Shown: positions 36,173 to 46,605, counted from the first letter of the stretch. The stretch is 64,000 bases of DNA from Streptomyces sp. 71268 (GCF_029392895.1 NZ_CP114200.1:1145501-1209500), one strand, 5' to 3'. The notes: generated by a model from the sequence alone, not told the origin. Numbers and translations: made by a program.

Positions 36173-38710
36173 TCAGGCTCCGCGCAGCGCGGCCCCGGTG
36201 CGCTCGACGGCGGTCGCGACCGCCGCGTCCCGGGCCGCCGACGCCTCGTCAGCGGTGAGCGTGCGGTCGCTCGCCCGCAGCCGCAGCGCGTAGGCCAGCG
36301 ACTTCTTGCCCGCGCCGAGCTGCTCGCCGGTGAACTGGTCGAACAGCCGCACCGATTCGAGCAGTTCGCCAGCGCCCTCCCGCAGCGCCGCCTCCACGTC
36401 GGCGGCCGGCACCGAGGCGTCGACGATCAGCGCGACGTCGCGGGTGGCCACCGGGAAGGTGGACACGTGCGGCGCCTGTACGGGTCCCGGGGTCGCCCGC
36501 TCCAGGCGGTCGAGCTCGATCTCCATGGCGCTGGTGCGCTCCGGCAGGCCGAGCGTCTTGATCACCCGCGGGTGCAGCTCGCCAGCGTTGCCGACCAGCA
36601 CCTCCTGGCCGTCCACGACGGCCAGCAGCGCGGCGCAGCGGCCGGGGTGCCAGGGGGCCTGCTGGTCCTGGCGGACGATCAGCTCGACGCCCGCCTGTCG
36701 GGCGACCGCGCGCCCGGCCTCGATGGCGTCGCTCCAGTCCGCCGGGCGGCCCTTGCCCCACCAGCCCGCGCGCTCGCGGGTGCCGGCCAGCACGACCGCG
36801 GCGCGGCGCGGCTGCCGCGGCAGGGCCGTGTTCAGCGCGGCGATCTCCGCGTCGCTGGGCCGACGGTCCACCGGCAGCCGCACGGCGGCCACGGCCACCT
36901 CGTCGGGGGTCGCCGCCGCGCGGAAGACCAGGCCGGTCTCGAACAGCGCGAGGTCGTGCTCGCCTCGGCCGTCGTTGCGGCGCAGCGCGCCCAGCAGCCC
37001 CGGCAGCAGCGTGGTGCGCAGCAGCGGCTCGGTGTCCGAGAGCGGGTTGGCCAGGCGTACGGTCGCGCGCCGCGGGTCGTCGGAGTCCAACCCGAGCTGG
37101 TCGAGGATCTCCTCGCTGGTGAACGGGTAGTTCGGTGCCTCGGTGTAGCCGGCACCGGCCAGCGCCCGGCCGACCCGGCGGTGCAGCCGCTGACGCTCGG
37201 TCAGGCCGCGCCCGGCCGGCGGCTGGGGCAGCGTGGCGGGCAGGTTGGCGTACCCCTCCAGGCGGATGACCTCCTCGGCGAGGTCGTTGGGGGCGCTCAG
37301 GTCCGGCCGCCAGCTCGGGACGGTGACCACCAGCTCGTCCTGCCCGTAGACGTCGCAGCCGACCTCCTGGAGGCGCCGGACGACGGTCTCGCGCCCGTAG
37401 GCGACGCCGGCGACCCGGTCGGGGTGGTCGGCGGACATCGTGATGGTGCGCGGACCGCTGGGCGCGGTGACCTCGGTGACGCCGGCCTCGGCCGTGCCGC
37501 CGGCGAGCAGTACGAGCAGGTCGACGGCGCGCTGCGCGGCGGCGGAGGTCGCCTCCGGGTCGACGCCCCGCTCGAAGCGCCGGGACGCCTCCGACGAGAT
37601 CTTGTGACGGCGGGCGGTGCGGGCGATGGAGACGGCGTCGAAGTGCGCGGCCTCGATCACTACGTCGGTGGTGCCGACGCTCTCGCCGGAGGTCGGGTCC
37701 TGGGCGACGTCGGCGATCTCGGTGTTGGCGCCACCCATGACCCCGGCGAGGCCGATGGGCCCGTTGTCGTCGGTGATCACCAGGTCCTCGGCGTCCAGGA
37801 CCCGCTTGACGCCCTCCAGCGTGGTGAGCTTCTCGCCCGGGGTGGCCCGCCGGACGCCGATGGTGCCGCTGACCCGGGACCGGTCGTAGGTGTGGAGCGG
37901 CTGGCCGAGTTCGAGCATCACGTAGTTGGCGACGTCCACGGTCAGCGAGATGGGCCGCATGCCGGCCTTCTGCAGGCGGCGCTGGAGCCAGATCGGCGAG
38001 CGCGCCTCGGGCGAGAGGCCGACGACGGTACGCGCGGTGAACCGGTCACAGCCCGCCGGGTCCGCGACGCTCACCGGGTAGCCGTAGCCGTTGGGCGCCG
38101 GCACGTCCAGCAGGGCCGGGTCGCGCAGCGGCAGCCCGTAGGCGGTGGCGGTCTCGCGGGCGACGCCGCGCAGCGACAGGCAGTAGCCACGGTCGGGCGT
38201 GACCGCGATGTCGAGCACCTCGTCCCGCAGCTCCAGCAGTTCGATGGCGTCGGTGCCCACCTCGTGCTCGGGCGGCAGCACGATGATGCCGTCGTGGTCG
38301 TCGGACATGCCCAGCTCGCTGGCGGAGCAGATCATGCCCTCGGAGACGTGGCCGTACGTCTTGCGCGCGGAGATCTTGAAGCCGCCGGGCAGTTCGGCCC
38401 CGGGCAGCACGACGACGACCTTGTCGCCGACCGCGAAGTTGGTGGCACCGCAGATGATGTTCTGCGGCTCGCCCGTCCCGTTGGCCTGGCCGACGTCGAC
38501 CTGGCAGTAGCGGATGGGCTTCTTGAAGCCTTCGAGCACCTCGATGGCGAGCACCTTGCCGACGACGAGTGGGCCGGTGAGCCCGGCGCCGAGCTGCTCG
38601 ACGGTCTCCACCTCAAGACCGGCGGCGACGAGCTTGGCCTGCACGTCACGGCCGGTCTCACCGGCTGGCAGGTCCACGTACTCCCGCAGCCAGGAAAGCG
38701 GGATTCGCAT
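36173..38710 (-). CDS. pheT: Phenylalanyl-tRNA synthetase beta subunit
   Basis: 845 aa. Starts [15 protein letters not shown]; the tRNA-binding (EMAP-like) domain covers about residues 40-150, B3/B4 editing domain with [18 protein letters not shown]5 domain around [24 protein letters not shown], and the C-terminal ferredoxin-like anticodon-binding domain ends in [21 protein letters not shown]. Together with PheS it charges tRNA-Phe as an alpha2-beta2 enzyme. The ATG shares one base with the pheS stop (TGATG), so translation is coupled. Confidence 0.97.
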   Translation of the reverse strand: MRIPLSWLREYVDLPAGETGRDVQAKLVAAGLEVETVEQLGAGLTGPLVVGKVLAIEVLEGFKKPIRYCQVDVGQANGTGEPQNIICGATNFAVGDKVVVVLPGAELPGGFKISARKTYGHVSEGMICSASELGMSDDHDGIIVLPPEHEVGTDAIELLELRDEVLDIAVTPDRGYCLSLRGVARETATAYGLPLRDPALLDVPAPNGYGYPVSVADPAGCDRFTARTVVGLSPEARSPIWLQRRLQKAGMRPISLTVDVANYVMLELGQPLHTYDRSRVSGTIGVRRATPGEKLTTLEGVKRVLDAEDLVITDDNGPIGLAGVMGGANTEIADVAQDPTSGESVGTTDVVIEAAHFDAVSIARTARRHKISSEASRRFERGVDPEATSAAAQRAVDLLVLLAGGTAEAGVTEVTAPSGPRTITMSADHPDRVAGVAYGRETVVRRLQEVGCDVYGQDELVVTVPSWRPDLSAPNDLAEEVIRLEGYANLPATLPQPPAGRGLTERQRLHRRVGRALAGAGYTEAPNYPFTSEEILDQLGLDSDDPRRATVRLANPLSDTEPLLRTTLLPGLLGALRRNDGRGEHDLALFETGLVFRAAATPDEVAVAAVRLPVDRRPSDAEIAALNTALPRQPRRAAVVLAGTRERAGWWGKGRPADWSDAIEAGRAVARQAGVELIVRQDQQAPWHPGRCAALLAVVDGQEVLVGNAGELHPRVIKTLGLPERTSAMEIELDRLERATPGPVQAPHVSTFPVATRDVALIVDASVPAADVEAALREGAGELLESVRLFDQFTGEQLGAGKKSLAYALRLRASDRTLTADEASAARDAAVATAVERTGAALRGA

Positions 38711-39861
38711 CAGATCTCCATCCCGAACGGCCGGGTGAAGCGCACGTCACCCTCGACCATGTCTCGCATGTCCTCGACGTTGTGGCGGAACATCAGCATC
38801 CGCTCGATGCCGAACCCGAAGGCGAAGCCGCTGTACTTCTCCGGGTCGATGCCGCAGGCGACCAGCACGCGCGGGTTGACCATGCCGCAGCCGCCCAGCT
38901 CGATCCAGCCCTCCGACGAGCAGGTGCGGCAGGGCCGGTCCGGGTTGCCGACCGACTCGCCGTGGCACACGTAGCACTGCATGTCCATCTCGGCGGACGG
39001 CTCGGTGAACGGGAAGTAGTTCGGCCGCAACCGGGTGCGCACGCCGGCGCCGAAGAGGGCGCCGACCATGTGGTCCAGGGTGCCCTTGAGGTCGGCCATC
39101 GTCAGACCCTCGTCGATGGCCAGCAGCTCCACCTGGTGGAAGACGGGGGTGTGGGTGGCGTCGAGTTCGTCCGTACGGTAGACCCGGCCCGGGCACACCA
39201 CGTAGATGGGGGGCTCGCGGTCGAGCATCGAGCGCACCTGGACCGGCGAGGTGTGGGTACGCAGCACGATGCCGGACTCCGCGTCCTGCTCGGCGTCCTG
39301 CCCGCCGGCTCCCGCACCGTCGGTGGCGCGCACGAAGAAGGTGTCCTGCATGGCGCGCGCCGGGTGGTCGGGCGTGAAGTTGAGCGCGTCGAAGTTGAAC
39401 CACTCCGCCTCGACCTCGGGCCCCTCGGCCACCTCGTAGCCCATCGCGACGAAGACGTCCTCGATGCGCTCGGAGAGGGTGGTCAGCGGGTGCCGGGCGC
39501 CGGGCGTGAACCGGTCGGTGGGCAGCGTGACGTCCACCGCCTCCTCGACCAGCACGCGCGCGTCGCGCTCCGCCTCCAACTCCTCCTGCCGCGCCTTGAG
39601 CGCCCGCGACACCTCGCCACGGGCCCCGCCGACGCGCTTGCCCGCGTCCGCCTTGGCCTGCGGCGGCAGCGCGCCGATCTCGCGGTTGGCCAGGGCCAGC
39701 GGCGAGCGGTCGCCGGTGTGCGCGACCTTCGCCTCATGCAGGGCCGCGAGGTCCCCGGCCGCGGCGAACGCGGCCAGTGCCTCGTCCCGCATCCGGGCGA
39801 TCTCTTCCGGTTTCAGTGCCTCGACCTCTACCGGGTCAAAGGACTTGTTGGGTGCCGACAT
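38710..39861 (-). CDS. pheS: Phenylalanyl-tRNA synthetase alpha subunit
   Basis: 383 aa. An N-terminal coiled-coil domain of about 90 residues precedes the class II catalytic core: [28 protein letters not shown] (motif 1 region), [67 protein letters not shown] (motif 2), and [32 protein letters not shown] (motif 3). ATG at 39861. Transcribed from a minus-strand promoter near 39981. Confidence 0.97.
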   Translation of the reverse strand: MSAPNKSFDPVEVEALKPEEIARMRDEALAAFAAAGDLAALHEAKVAHTGDRSPLALANREIGALPPQAKADAGKRVGGARGEVSRALKARQEELEAERDARVLVEEAVDVTLPTDRFTPGARHPLTTLSERIEDVFVAMGYEVAEGPEVEAEWFNFDALNFTPDHPARAMQDTFFVRATDGAGAGGQDAEQDAESGIVLRTHTSPVQVRSMLDREPPIYVVCPGRVYRTDELDATHTPVFHQVELLAIDEGLTMADLKGTLDHMVGALFGAGVRTRLRPNYFPFTEPSAEMDMQCYVCHGESVGNPDRPCRTCSSEGWIELGGCGMVNPRVLVACGIDPEKYSGFAFGFGIERMLMFRHNVEDMRDMVEGDVRFTRPFGMEI

Positions 39862-39957
39862 CTCTTCCCGTGCTTCCGATTGGCTGCTGGCTTCGCCCCG
39901 CCTCGGCGCCTTGTTCTCGTCCGGATGCCGAGCACGTGTGGCTCAGCCGACGATGGT

Positions 39958-39986
39958 GGTGCCAAAGGTGCCAAAGGTCGAGTCTA
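39958..39986 (-). promoter_or_regulatory. pheST promoter -10 and adjacent 9-bp repeats
   Basis: TAGACT on the minus strand (39981-39986) fits a -10 box. Immediately downstream, at the expected start of transcription, are two tandem 9-bp repeats (39958-39975), reading TTTGGCACC twice in the leader. No T-box or leader peptide was recognised. Confidence 0.45.
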
Positions 39987-40044
39987 CGGGGCGTGTGTAC
40001 TCGTCCGAGCCCGTAGGGGTCGCCGGGCCACCGCCCGACGGTGG

Positions 40045-41223
40045 TCAGGCCAGATGGGCCGGGGCCCCCACGGGCAGGGTAAATCGGAACTCCGCGCCGC
40101 CGGCGCTGGAGCGGCCGACCGTGATGGTCCCGCCGTGCGCCTCGACGATGCCCTTGACGATGTAGAGCCCGAGTCCGGTGCCGCCGCGCTTGCTGCCGCG
40201 CCAGAAGCGGGTGAAGACGCGCCCCATGGACTCCTCGGGGATGCCGGAGCCCTCGTCGCTGATGGTGACGGCGGTGCTCGGCTGGGCGGCGGAGTCCACG
40301 GCTGACCCTTCTGGCTGGGCGGTGACGACGGTGGGGGTCACCTCGATGGTGACGGTTCCCTCGCCGTGCCGCACGGCGTTTTCCAGCAGGTTGCCCAGCA
40401 CCTGGTCGACCTTGTCCGGGTCTGCCCACAGATCCGGCAGCGGCTCCACGACCTTGATCAGGAACAGGTCGGGGCGCTGGCCGGCCGTGGTGTGCGCCTG
40501 GACGTGACGGCGCACGGCGGCGGCCATGTCCACGCACTGGCGGCGCACCTCGAGGCGCCCGGAGTCGATGCGGGAGATGTCCAGCAGTTCGGCTATCAGC
40601 CGGGTGACCCGGTTGGCGTCGGCGTCCACCGTCTCCAGCATCAGCCGCTTCTGGTCGTCGGTGAACCTCTCCCACTTGGCGAGCAGCGTGGCCGTGAACC
40701 CCTTCACCGAGGTCAGCGGCGAGCGCAGCTCGTGGGCGACGGTGGCGATCAGCTCCGCGTGGCTGCGCTCGGTACGGCGCCTGGCCTCGGTGCCGCGCAG
40801 GGTGACCACGAGGCGGCGCAGCGGACCGGTGGGGCGCACCCGCACGTACCGCGCGGCGACCAGCACCTCGCGCCCGCCGGGCAGCAGCAGGTTGCGCTCC
40901 GGCTGGCCGACGCGGGTGGTCAGCCCTCCGTACGGATCGGTCAGCGCCCACCAGCGGCGCCCCTCCAGGTCCTCCAGGGGCAGCACCTGTTCGAGCTGGT
41001 GGCCGATGGCCTCGGCGGCGGGCGTGGCCGTGATGCGGGCCGCCGCGGCGTTGAAGCAGGTCACCCGGCCCCGCTCGTCGGCGACCACGAGGCCGTCCGG
41101 CAGGTCGTCGGGGTGCAGTCCGATGGCGGACGCCTCACCCGTCCACGCGTCGAGCTCGCCGGGCAGGCACTGGCCTGGCGCATGCGAGGTGGCCGCTGTC
41201 GCGCCGGAAACCCTGACGTTCAT
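40045..41223 (-). CDS. PAS domain-containing sensor histidine kinase
   Basis: 392 aa, no membrane segment. A PAS domain lies at about residues 35-140 (LPDGLVVADERGRVTCFNAAAARITATPAAEAIG), the HisKA helix contains LIATVAHELRSPLTSVKGF with the phosphorylated histidine in AHELRSPL, and the HATPase domain contains LGNLLENAVRHG (N box), SDEGSGIPEE (G1), and GGTGLGLYIVKGIVEAHGG (G2). No response regulator gene is adjacent, so the partner is elsewhere. The ATG at 41223 is preferred to the upstream in-frame start because GAGAGGGGGT lies just before it. Conserved neighbour of pheST in streptomycetes. Confidence 0.9.
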   Translation of the reverse strand: MNVRVSGATAATSHAPGQCLPGELDAWTGEASAIGLHPDDLPDGLVVADERGRVTCFNAAAARITATPAAEAIGHQLEQVLPLEDLEGRRWWALTDPYGGLTTRVGQPERNLLLPGGREVLVAARYVRVRPTGPLRRLVVTLRGTEARRRTERSHAELIATVAHELRSPLTSVKGFTATLLAKWERFTDDQKRLMLETVDADANRVTRLIAELLDISRIDSGRLEVRRQCVDMAAAVRRHVQAHTTAGQRPDLFLIKVVEPLPDLWADPDKVDQVLGNLLENAVRHGEGTVTIEVTPTVVTAQPEGSAVDSAAQPSTAVTISDEGSGIPEESMGRVFTRFWRGSKRGGTGLGLYIVKGIVEAHGGTITVGRSSAGGAEFRFTLPVGAPAHLA

Positions 41224-41296
41224 CCCCGCACCCCCTCTCGGGCCCCAGGGCCGCAACCCTACTAGGTCGAGGTGACGCAGCGGAGCCCCTCCGTCG

Positions 41297-42142
41297 CTAC
41301 GAGCGGGCGCGCTGGGCGCGCGCGGAGGCGTACAGGCACACGGCGGCGGCGGTCGCCAGGTTCAGACTCTCGGCCTTGCCGTGGATCGGCACCCGTACGA
41401 CCTCGTCGGCCAGCGCGCGGGTCTCCTCCGGCAGTCCCCACGCCTCGTTGCCGAAGACCCAGGCCGTGGGGCCGCTCATGCGCCCGGCGTCCAGCTCCGC
41501 GTCCAGGTCCCGCTGGCCCGCCCCGTCCGCGGCGAGCACCCGTACGCCCGCCTCGTGCAGGCCGCTGACCACGCGCTCGATCGGCACGCCGACGGTGACG
41601 GGCAGGTGGAAGAGCGAACCGACCGACGCGCGGACCGACTTCGGGTTGTACAGGTCGACGGAAGCGTCGGTGAGGACGACGGCGTCGGCGCCCGCGGCGT
41701 CCGCGCAGCGCAGCACCGTGCCGGCGTTGCCCGGGTCGCGTACGTGGGCGAGCACGGCGACCAGCCGGGGCCGCGCGGCCAGCACGTCGGACAGCGGCGA
41801 GTCGAGGAACCGGCAGACCCCGACCAGGCCCTGCGGGGTGACCGTCTGCGAGATCTCCGCGACGATGGCGTCGCTGGCGGTGTGCACCGACACGGACGCG
41901 GCGCGGGCGGCCTCGACGATGTCGGCGTGCCGCTCGGCGGCCTCGACGGTGGCGAACACCTCGACCAGCGTTCCCTCCCGGCCCACCTCCGCGTCGGCGC
42001 GGTGCCGCACGACCGCCTCGCGCACCGCCTGCGGCCCCTCGGCGAGGAACCTGCGTTCCTTGGCCCGGGCGTTGCGGCGGGCCAGTCGGCGGGCGGCCAG
42101 GACGCGGGGCGATCGCGGAGAGGTCAGCTCGGGGGCCGCCAT
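41297..42142 (-). CDS. TrmH/SpoU family RNA 2'-O-methyltransferase
   Basis: 281 aa. N-terminal substrate-binding domain (RRNARAKERRFLAEGPQAVREAV) followed by the SPOUT knot: LAHVRDPGNAGTVLRCADAAGADAVVL (motif 1, N and R), WVFGNEAWGLPEE (motif 2) and VPIHGKAESLNLATAAAVCLYA (motif 3). SAM-dependent methylation of rRNA or tRNA ribose. ATG at 42142. Placed between the L20 operon terminator and the sensor kinase. Confidence 0.92.
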   Translation of the reverse strand: MAAPELTSPRSPRVLAARRLARRNARAKERRFLAEGPQAVREAVVRHRADAEVGREGTLVEVFATVEAAERHADIVEAARAASVSVHTASDAIVAEISQTVTPQGLVGVCRFLDSPLSDVLAARPRLVAVLAHVRDPGNAGTVLRCADAAGADAVVLTDASVDLYNPKSVRASVGSLFHLPVTVGVPIERVVSGLHEAGVRVLAADGAGQRDLDAELDAGRMSGPTAWVFGNEAWGLPEETRALADEVVRVPIHGKAESLNLATAAAVCLYASARAQRARS

Positions 42143-42220
42143 GTGGTGGTACTCGCTTCCGGTGCGGGGGTTCCAGCGGAGGTCCCGCGCTGGCGCCGGG
42201 CCGGCGCGGGAGGGGCGAAG

Positions 42221-42261
42221 ACATCGGACCCGCAGGCGGTCGCCGCCTGCGGGTCCGATGT
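42221..42261 (-). terminator. Terminator of infC-rpmI-rplT operon
   Basis: 19-bp perfect arms (42221-42239 and 42243-42261) with a 3-nt TCG loop, 36 bp after the rplT stop. Confidence 0.9.
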
Positions 42262-42296
42262 GGGGCGGGCGCTTAGGCCCGGGCCTCGAAAACCGC

Positions 42297-42680
42297 TCAG
42301 GCGGCCTTCGGGGCGTTGACGTCGCTGGGCAGCGCCTTCTGGGCCACCTCGACGAGCGCCGCGAACGCGTTGGCGTCGTTGACCGCGAGCTCGGCCAGGA
42401 TCTTGCGGTCCACCTCGACGTTGGCGGCCTTCAGACCCTGGATGAAGCGGTTGTACGTCATGCCGTTGGCACGGGCGGCGGCGTTGATGCGCTGGATCCA
42501 GAGCTGCCGGAAGTCGCCCTTGCGCTTCTTGCGGTCGTTGTAGTTGTAAACGAGGGAGTGGGTGACCTGCTCCTTCGCCTTGCGGTACAGGCGCGAGCGC
42601 TGGCCCCGGTAGCCGCTGGCCTGCTCCAGGATCGCCCGGCGCTTCTTGTGGGCGTTGACTGCCCGCTTGACGCGTGCCAC
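42297..42680 (-). CDS. rplT: 50S ribosomal protein L20
   Basis: 127 aa. [38 protein letters not shown] is the conserved L20 opening, followed by [34 protein letters not shown]. An early-assembling large-subunit protein binding 23S rRNA. Last gene of the infC-rpmI-rplT operon, about 100 bp after rpmI. Confidence 0.98.
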   Translation of the reverse strand: MARVKRAVNAHKKRRAILEQASGYRGQRSRLYRKAKEQVTHSLVYNYNDRKKRKGDFRQLWIQRINAAARANGMTYNRFIQGLKAANVEVDRKILAELAVNDANAFAALVEVAQKALPSDVNAPKAA

Positions 42681-42778
42681 TTGATTAACTCCTTGTACGG
42701 GGCCGCGGGTACCTCACGCGGCCCGGAAACGAATGGGTCCCGAACTGTGTGCCAGCCCCGTCACGACGGGGCCCGACA

Positions 42779-42973
42779 TCACTTGCCGAGAAGCTTCTTG
42801 ACCTTCTTGGCGTCGGCCGGGGCCAGCTCCACGGTTCCCGCGAGGCGGCGCGTCAGCGTGGACGACTTGTGCTCGAGAAGGTGGCGGCGACCGGCGCGCT
42901 GGCGGACCACCTTGCCGGAACCGGTGATCTTGAAGCGCTTGCTGGCACCACTGTGGGTCTTGTTCTTCGGCAT
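42779..42973 (-). CDS. rpmI: 50S ribosomal protein L35
   Basis: 64 aa. [38 protein letters not shown] is the L35 signature. The ATG at 42973 is chosen; the frame stays open upstream but MPKNKTHSG is the invariant start and GAGGAGAG precedes it. Confidence 0.98.
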   Translation of the reverse strand: MPKNKTHSGASKRFKITGSGKVVRQRAGRRHLLEHKSSTLTRRLAGTVELAPADAKKVKKLLGK

Positions 42974-43098
42974 GTCGCCGTTCTCTCCTCGTCGGGGCGC
43001 CCCCGCAGCCGTTGCGGGCATACGGGCGCGTCAGCTCGTTCGGTGTGGGTTCCGGGGCGGTGCCCCGGGGCGGCGGCCTCGGGCTCAGGCCGCCACGA

Positions 43099-43722
43099 TC
43101 AGGCCTCGGCCGGCTCCTCGGCGGACTGCTCGGGCGCGTCCGCGGCGGCGCCCTGGCGCTCCGCCTTGCGGGCCGCCTGCGCCTCGCGGGCTTCGGCCAT
43201 GGCCTCGGTCTTCTTCTTGTGCGGACCGAGAACCATGATCATGTTCCGGCCGTCCTGCTTCGGGTTCGACTCGACGAAGCCGAGGTCCTGGACGTCCTCC
43301 GCGAGCCGCTGGAGCAGTCGGTAGCCGAGTTCCGGCCGGGACTGCTCACGACCACGGAACATGATCGTGATCTTGACCTTGTCGCCCTGCTTGAGGAACC
43401 GGACGACGTGACCCTTTTTGGTGTCGTAGTCGTGCGGGTCGATCTTCGGCCGGAGCTTCATCTCCTTGATGACCGTGTGCGCCTGGTTCTTGCGCGCCTC
43501 ACGGGCCTTCATGGCCGACTCGTACTTGAACTTTCCGTAGTCCATGAGCTTGCAGACCGGCGGACGGGCGTTCGCCGCGACCTCGACCAGGTCCAGGTCG
43601 TACTCCTGCGCAAGCTCCAGGGCCTTGGCAAGCGGAACGATGCCAACTTGCTCGCCGCTGGGACCGACGAGTCGCACCTCGGGGACGCGAATCCGGTCGT
43701 TGATGCGGGGCTCGGCGCTGAT
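43099..43722 (-). CDS. infC: Translation initiation factor IF-3, ATC start
   Basis: 207 aa if initiated at the ATC codon at 43722-43720. That codon is preceded by GAGGAGG at about 4-nt spacing and gives the N-terminus [21 protein letters not shown], the expected IF-3 start. The first conventional start (GTG at 43677) would remove the conserved [12 protein letters not shown] segment. Rare start codons (ATT, ATC) are a known, functional feature of infC and allow IF-3 to limit its own translation. N-domain contains [33 protein letters not shown]-domain [25 protein letters not shown]. The Ala/Glu-rich C-terminal tail is typical for actinobacteria. Confidence 0.95.
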   Translation of the reverse strand: MSAEPRINDRIRVPEVRLVGPSGEQVGIVPLAKALELAQEYDLDLVEVAANARPPVCKLMDYGKFKYESAMKAREARKNQAHTVIKEMKLRPKIDPHDYDTKKGHVVRFLKQGDKVKITIMFRGREQSRPELGYRLLQRLAEDVQDLGFVESNPKQDGRNMIMVLGPHKKKTEAMAEAREAQAARKAERQGAAADAPEQSAEEPAEA

Positions 43723-44366
43723 GGGGCCTCCTCAGTTGCACCACACGGCCGCCTGGCGGACAGCCGCGTAACGTCAGTTTTCGGTGTGACAACCGTGCCG
43801 AGACGCATAAAACGCCCCGAACGGGACACAGGGGGGCTCCTCACATTCCGGGAGCACCGCTGCGGATCACCGCGGGGCGCATCAGGCAGCTCCACGTCGT
43901 CCGTACGGAACGACGGGCCCTACCGGACCGGGACCCGCCGGCCTCAAGGGCCAGCAAGGTGGGAGAGTCGGAGCCTCCACTTGTGGGCCGGGCACACTGA
44001 TGCCCAGCCGGTCACGTGCAATGCTACACCAGTCTCGCCAGGGCGCCTCCGGACGCCGTCAAGAGCGCCTTCGGCCAGCGCCCCCACGCGCGCGACCCGG
44101 CGGGCACCCGCCCCGCTCCCCCGCCGCGCCACGGCGGCGCCGCCCCGCGTAGCGGGCGCGAAGGGCGCCCCGGCTCCTCTCGTACGATGCGTACGGACCA
44201 CTTGGCCGGGCCATGGCGCGTACGGCCGCCGTGGCGCGCGCCGCGGGACGGACCGCGTACGCGATCCCCCGCGTGCGCGCCGGCGCCCTGCCGTACGAAC
44301 CCGCCCGACGCCCGGTCGACGCCTACGGCGTCGGACGTACCACCGATTCCGACAGACGAGAGAACC
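43723..44366. other. infC leader and divergent promoter region
   Basis: 644 bp without a gene. On the minus strand TAGCAT (44021-44026) is a candidate -10 box, giving an infC leader of about 290 nt. Within it, CCCG-TT-CGGG (43816-43825) followed by GCGTTTT could be a weak attenuator. On the plus strand, the inverted CGTACG pair at 44181-44193 includes TACGAT, a possible -10 for the DUF1844 gene but distant from it. No CDS seen. Confidence 0.4.
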
Positions 44367-44750
44367 ATGAGCGACGCCGACGCCCAGCAGCCGAACCAGG
44401 ACCAGGGCGCGAGCCCGAACTTCGACGCGATGACCCGCGACATCGCGGACGTGCCCGCCGTCGAGGTGATCACGACGGTCGCGGTGCACCTGATGAGCGC
44501 CGCCGCGGTCAACCTCGGGCTCGCCGAGGACGCGCCCGAGCACAAGGACCTGGACGAGGCGCGCAAGCTGATCACCGCGTTGGCGGGCCTGGTCACCGCG
44601 AGCGCGACCGAGGTCGGCTCGTACCACGCGGCACCGCTGCGCGACGGTCTCAAGTCGCTCCAGCTGGCCTTCCGCGAGGCGTCGGTCATCCCGGACGAGC
44701 CGGGGCAGGGGCCGGGCGAGAAGTTCACGGGGCCGGTCTTCGGGGGCTGA
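44367..44750 (+). CDS. DUF1844 domain-containing protein
   Basis: 127 aa. After a Gln/Asp-rich start the protein reads NFDAMTRDIADVPAVEVITTVAVHLMSAAAVNLGLAED, then LDEARKLITALAGLVTASATEVGSYHAAPLRDGLKSLQLAFREAS, the helical DUF1844 core. Function unknown; it is a standing neighbour of infC in actinobacteria. ATG at 44367. Followed by a perfect 40-bp palindrome at 44765-44804. Confidence 0.9.
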   Translation: MSDADAQQPNQDQGASPNFDAMTRDIADVPAVEVITTVAVHLMSAAAVNLGLAEDAPEHKDLDEARKLITALAGLVTASATEVGSYHAAPLRDGLKSLQLAFREASVIPDEPGQGPGEKFTGPVFGG

Positions 44751-44764
44751 GCCACCCTTGTCGC

Positions 44765-44804
44765 GAGGTGGCCCCGTACCGCCGCGGCGGTACGGGGCCA
44801 CCTC
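44765..44804. terminator. Perfect 40-bp palindrome, bidirectional terminator
   Basis: GAGGTGGCCCCGTACCGCCG (44765-44784) is immediately followed by its exact complement (44785-44804). It lies 14 bp after the DUF1844 gene and before the convergent aquaporin gene. Confidence 0.9.
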
Positions 44805-44840
44805 GGCCCACCCGGGGCGGGTGGGCCGGCGCGCGGCGGG

Positions 44841-45566
44841 TCAGGGCTCGGCGCGCTCGCGGTCCAGCAGGTCGCCCGAGCGCGGGTGGGTGAACTGGTG
44901 GCAGACGGCGGCCAGCGCGGCGCCCACCAGCGGGGCGATCAGGAAGAGCCAGAACTGTTCCAGCGCGTCGGCGCCCGCGAAGATGGCGGGGCCGAAGCTT
45001 CGGGCCGGGTTCACCGAGGTCCCCGTGAGCGGGATGCCCACCAGGTGGACCACGCCCAGCGCCAGACCGATCGGCAGCCCGTCGAAGCCGACCACGGCCA
45101 CCTTGTGGGTCACCGCGAGCACCACGAAGACCAGCAGGAAGGTGAGCATCACCTCGGCGAGGAAGGCGCCGCCGGTGTTGATGTGCACGGCCGAGCGGTC
45201 GCCGTAGCCGTTGCTGCCGAACTGGCCACTGGTCTTGAGCCCCGGCACCTGCTTGGCCAGCAGGAACAGGATGGCCGCCCCCGCGATGCCGCCCAGCAAC
45301 TGGGCGATCCAGTACTCGATCGCCGTGCGCGGCGAGATGCGGCCGGCCACCAGCATGCCCAGCGTCACGGCCGGGTTGACGTGGCAGCCGGAGATCGGCC
45401 CGAGCGCGTAGGCGAGGGCGAGCAGGGTGAAGCCGAAGGTGAGCGCGATGCCGACGGTGCCGATGTAGTCGGCGGCGAGGACGGCGGAGCCCACCGCGAA
45501 GAACACCAGCAGCAGCGTCCCGGCGAACTCCGAGATGACGGTCCGCGTCTCCAGCCTCGTGTCCAT
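44841..45566 (-). CDS. Aquaporin Z-like MIP channel
   Basis: 241 aa, six membrane segments and two half-helices. NPA motifs are HVNPAVT (N64-P65-A66) and SVNPARS (N187-P188-A189). His175 and Arg190 match the selectivity-filter positions of water-specific AqpZ channels rather than glycerol facilitators. The ATG at 45566 has AAGGAGAG 7 nt upstream; the frame extends further but the leader lacks channel sequence. Monocistronic. Confidence 0.93.
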   Translation of the reverse strand: MDTRLETRTVISEFAGTLLLVFFAVGSAVLAADYIGTVGIALTFGFTLLALAYALGPISGCHVNPAVTLGMLVAGRISPRTAIEYWIAQLLGGIAGAAILFLLAKQVPGLKTSGQFGSNGYGDRSAVHINTGGAFLAEVMLTFLLVFVVLAVTHKVAVVGFDGLPIGLALGVVHLVGIPLTGTSVNPARSFGPAIFAGADALEQFWLFLIAPLVGAALAAVCHQFTHPRSGDLLDRERAEP

Positions 45567-45738
45567 GCCGCTCTCCTTGGGTGGATGATCGTGAATCGCT
45601 CCTGTTGCATTGTGGGGCTTTATGGGACATTTCGCCCGTTGGCGGCACGGCGAGGACGGCCGAGCCACGCGATCGGCGCGGGCCGTGGGGCTCGCGTCGG
45701 GCGGGGGCTCGGCGTGAGAGTTCGGGGCGGCGGTTCGG

Positions 45739-46491
45739 CTAGGCGACGTAGAGGGGTTCGCCCGGGACCGTAGCGTGCGCCGGCAGCAGGGCCAGCCGCA
45801 GGCCCCGTACCAGCCTGGCGCGGAGCACCTCGTCGCCGGCGAGCGACTCGGCGACGCGCTGGGCGACCTCGCGGGCCGGCGCGTCGGCGGCCAGCGTCAG
45901 CGCCAGGGTGCCGTCCGCGTCCGGCTCGGGCGACGCGGCGAGGTGCGCGCGCAGCACGCCCGGCTCGGCGGCCAGCACGGTGCGCAGCGCCCGCGCGACG
46001 GCCGGGTCGGCCAGCGGGTCGGTGCTGGTGCGGCCCTCGGCGAGGGCCAGCAGCGCGGGGCCGGTCAGCGGGAAGGTCACCGGGCCCGCGAGGTCGAGCA
46101 CGATGGTGTCGGCCTTCTCGTGCGCGGCGGCCTGGAGCGCCTGGTGCAGCGGGACGGCCACCGGCCTGGCGTCGGGGCGCCAGCGGGCCAGCGCCTCGGT
46201 GGAGGTGAAGGCCGGCAGCGCGCGCCGGCCGTCGGGCGCCTGGAGCGTGGGTACGGCCATGTCGCTGGTCTTCTCGCGGCGCAGCGTCCCGCCGTTCGCG
46301 GTCGGCGCCTCCTCGACCTCGCCGAGCACGGCGACCACCGGCACCAGCAGCCGCGCCCCGGCCAGCGCGCCCAGCACGCGCGGCTCGGCGGCCCGGTCGT
46401 CGGCCCAGGCTGCGAGAGCGGCGGCGAGCCGCTCGTCGGCGGAGCCGTCGTCGTCGGAGAAACCGGGGTCTGGGATGTTCTTGAGCGCCAC
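45739..46491 (-). CDS. SseB family protein
   Basis: 250 aa. MALKNIPDPGFSDDDGSADERLAAALAAW and LLVPVVAVLGEVEEAP, then MAVPTLQAPDGRRALPAFTSTEALARW are characteristic of the N-terminal SseB domain widespread in streptomycetes. The C-terminal half (ALRTVLAAEPGVLRAHLAASPEPDADG) resembles the SseB C-terminal domain. Role unknown; the enterobacterial SseB link to secretion is distant. ATG at 46491, next to the mycosin gene on the same strand. Confidence 0.88.
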   Translation of the reverse strand: MALKNIPDPGFSDDDGSADERLAAALAAWADDRAAEPRVLGALAGARLLVPVVAVLGEVEEAPTANGGTLRREKTSDMAVPTLQAPDGRRALPAFTSTEALARWRPDARPVAVPLHQALQAAAHEKADTIVLDLAGPVTFPLTGPALLALAEGRTSTDPLADPAVARALRTVLAAEPGVLRAHLAASPEPDADGTLALTLAADAPAREVAQRVAESLAGDEVLRARLVRGLRLALLPAHATVPGEPLYVA

Positions 46492-46605
46492 GCGTCGAGG
46501 CTACCCGGGCCCGGCACGCGGCCGTGCGCTGGTGCGCCCCTGGTCACGGGCCGGGCGTCGGGACCGGGTCGCGGGCGGGGGGCACGGGGCCGGGCCGTGG
46601 GGCGG

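Noticed and set aside
43816..43825. Possible attenuator in the infC leader
   Set aside because: The stem is only 4 bp and the T-run short, so it is mentioned but not claimed as a functional terminator.
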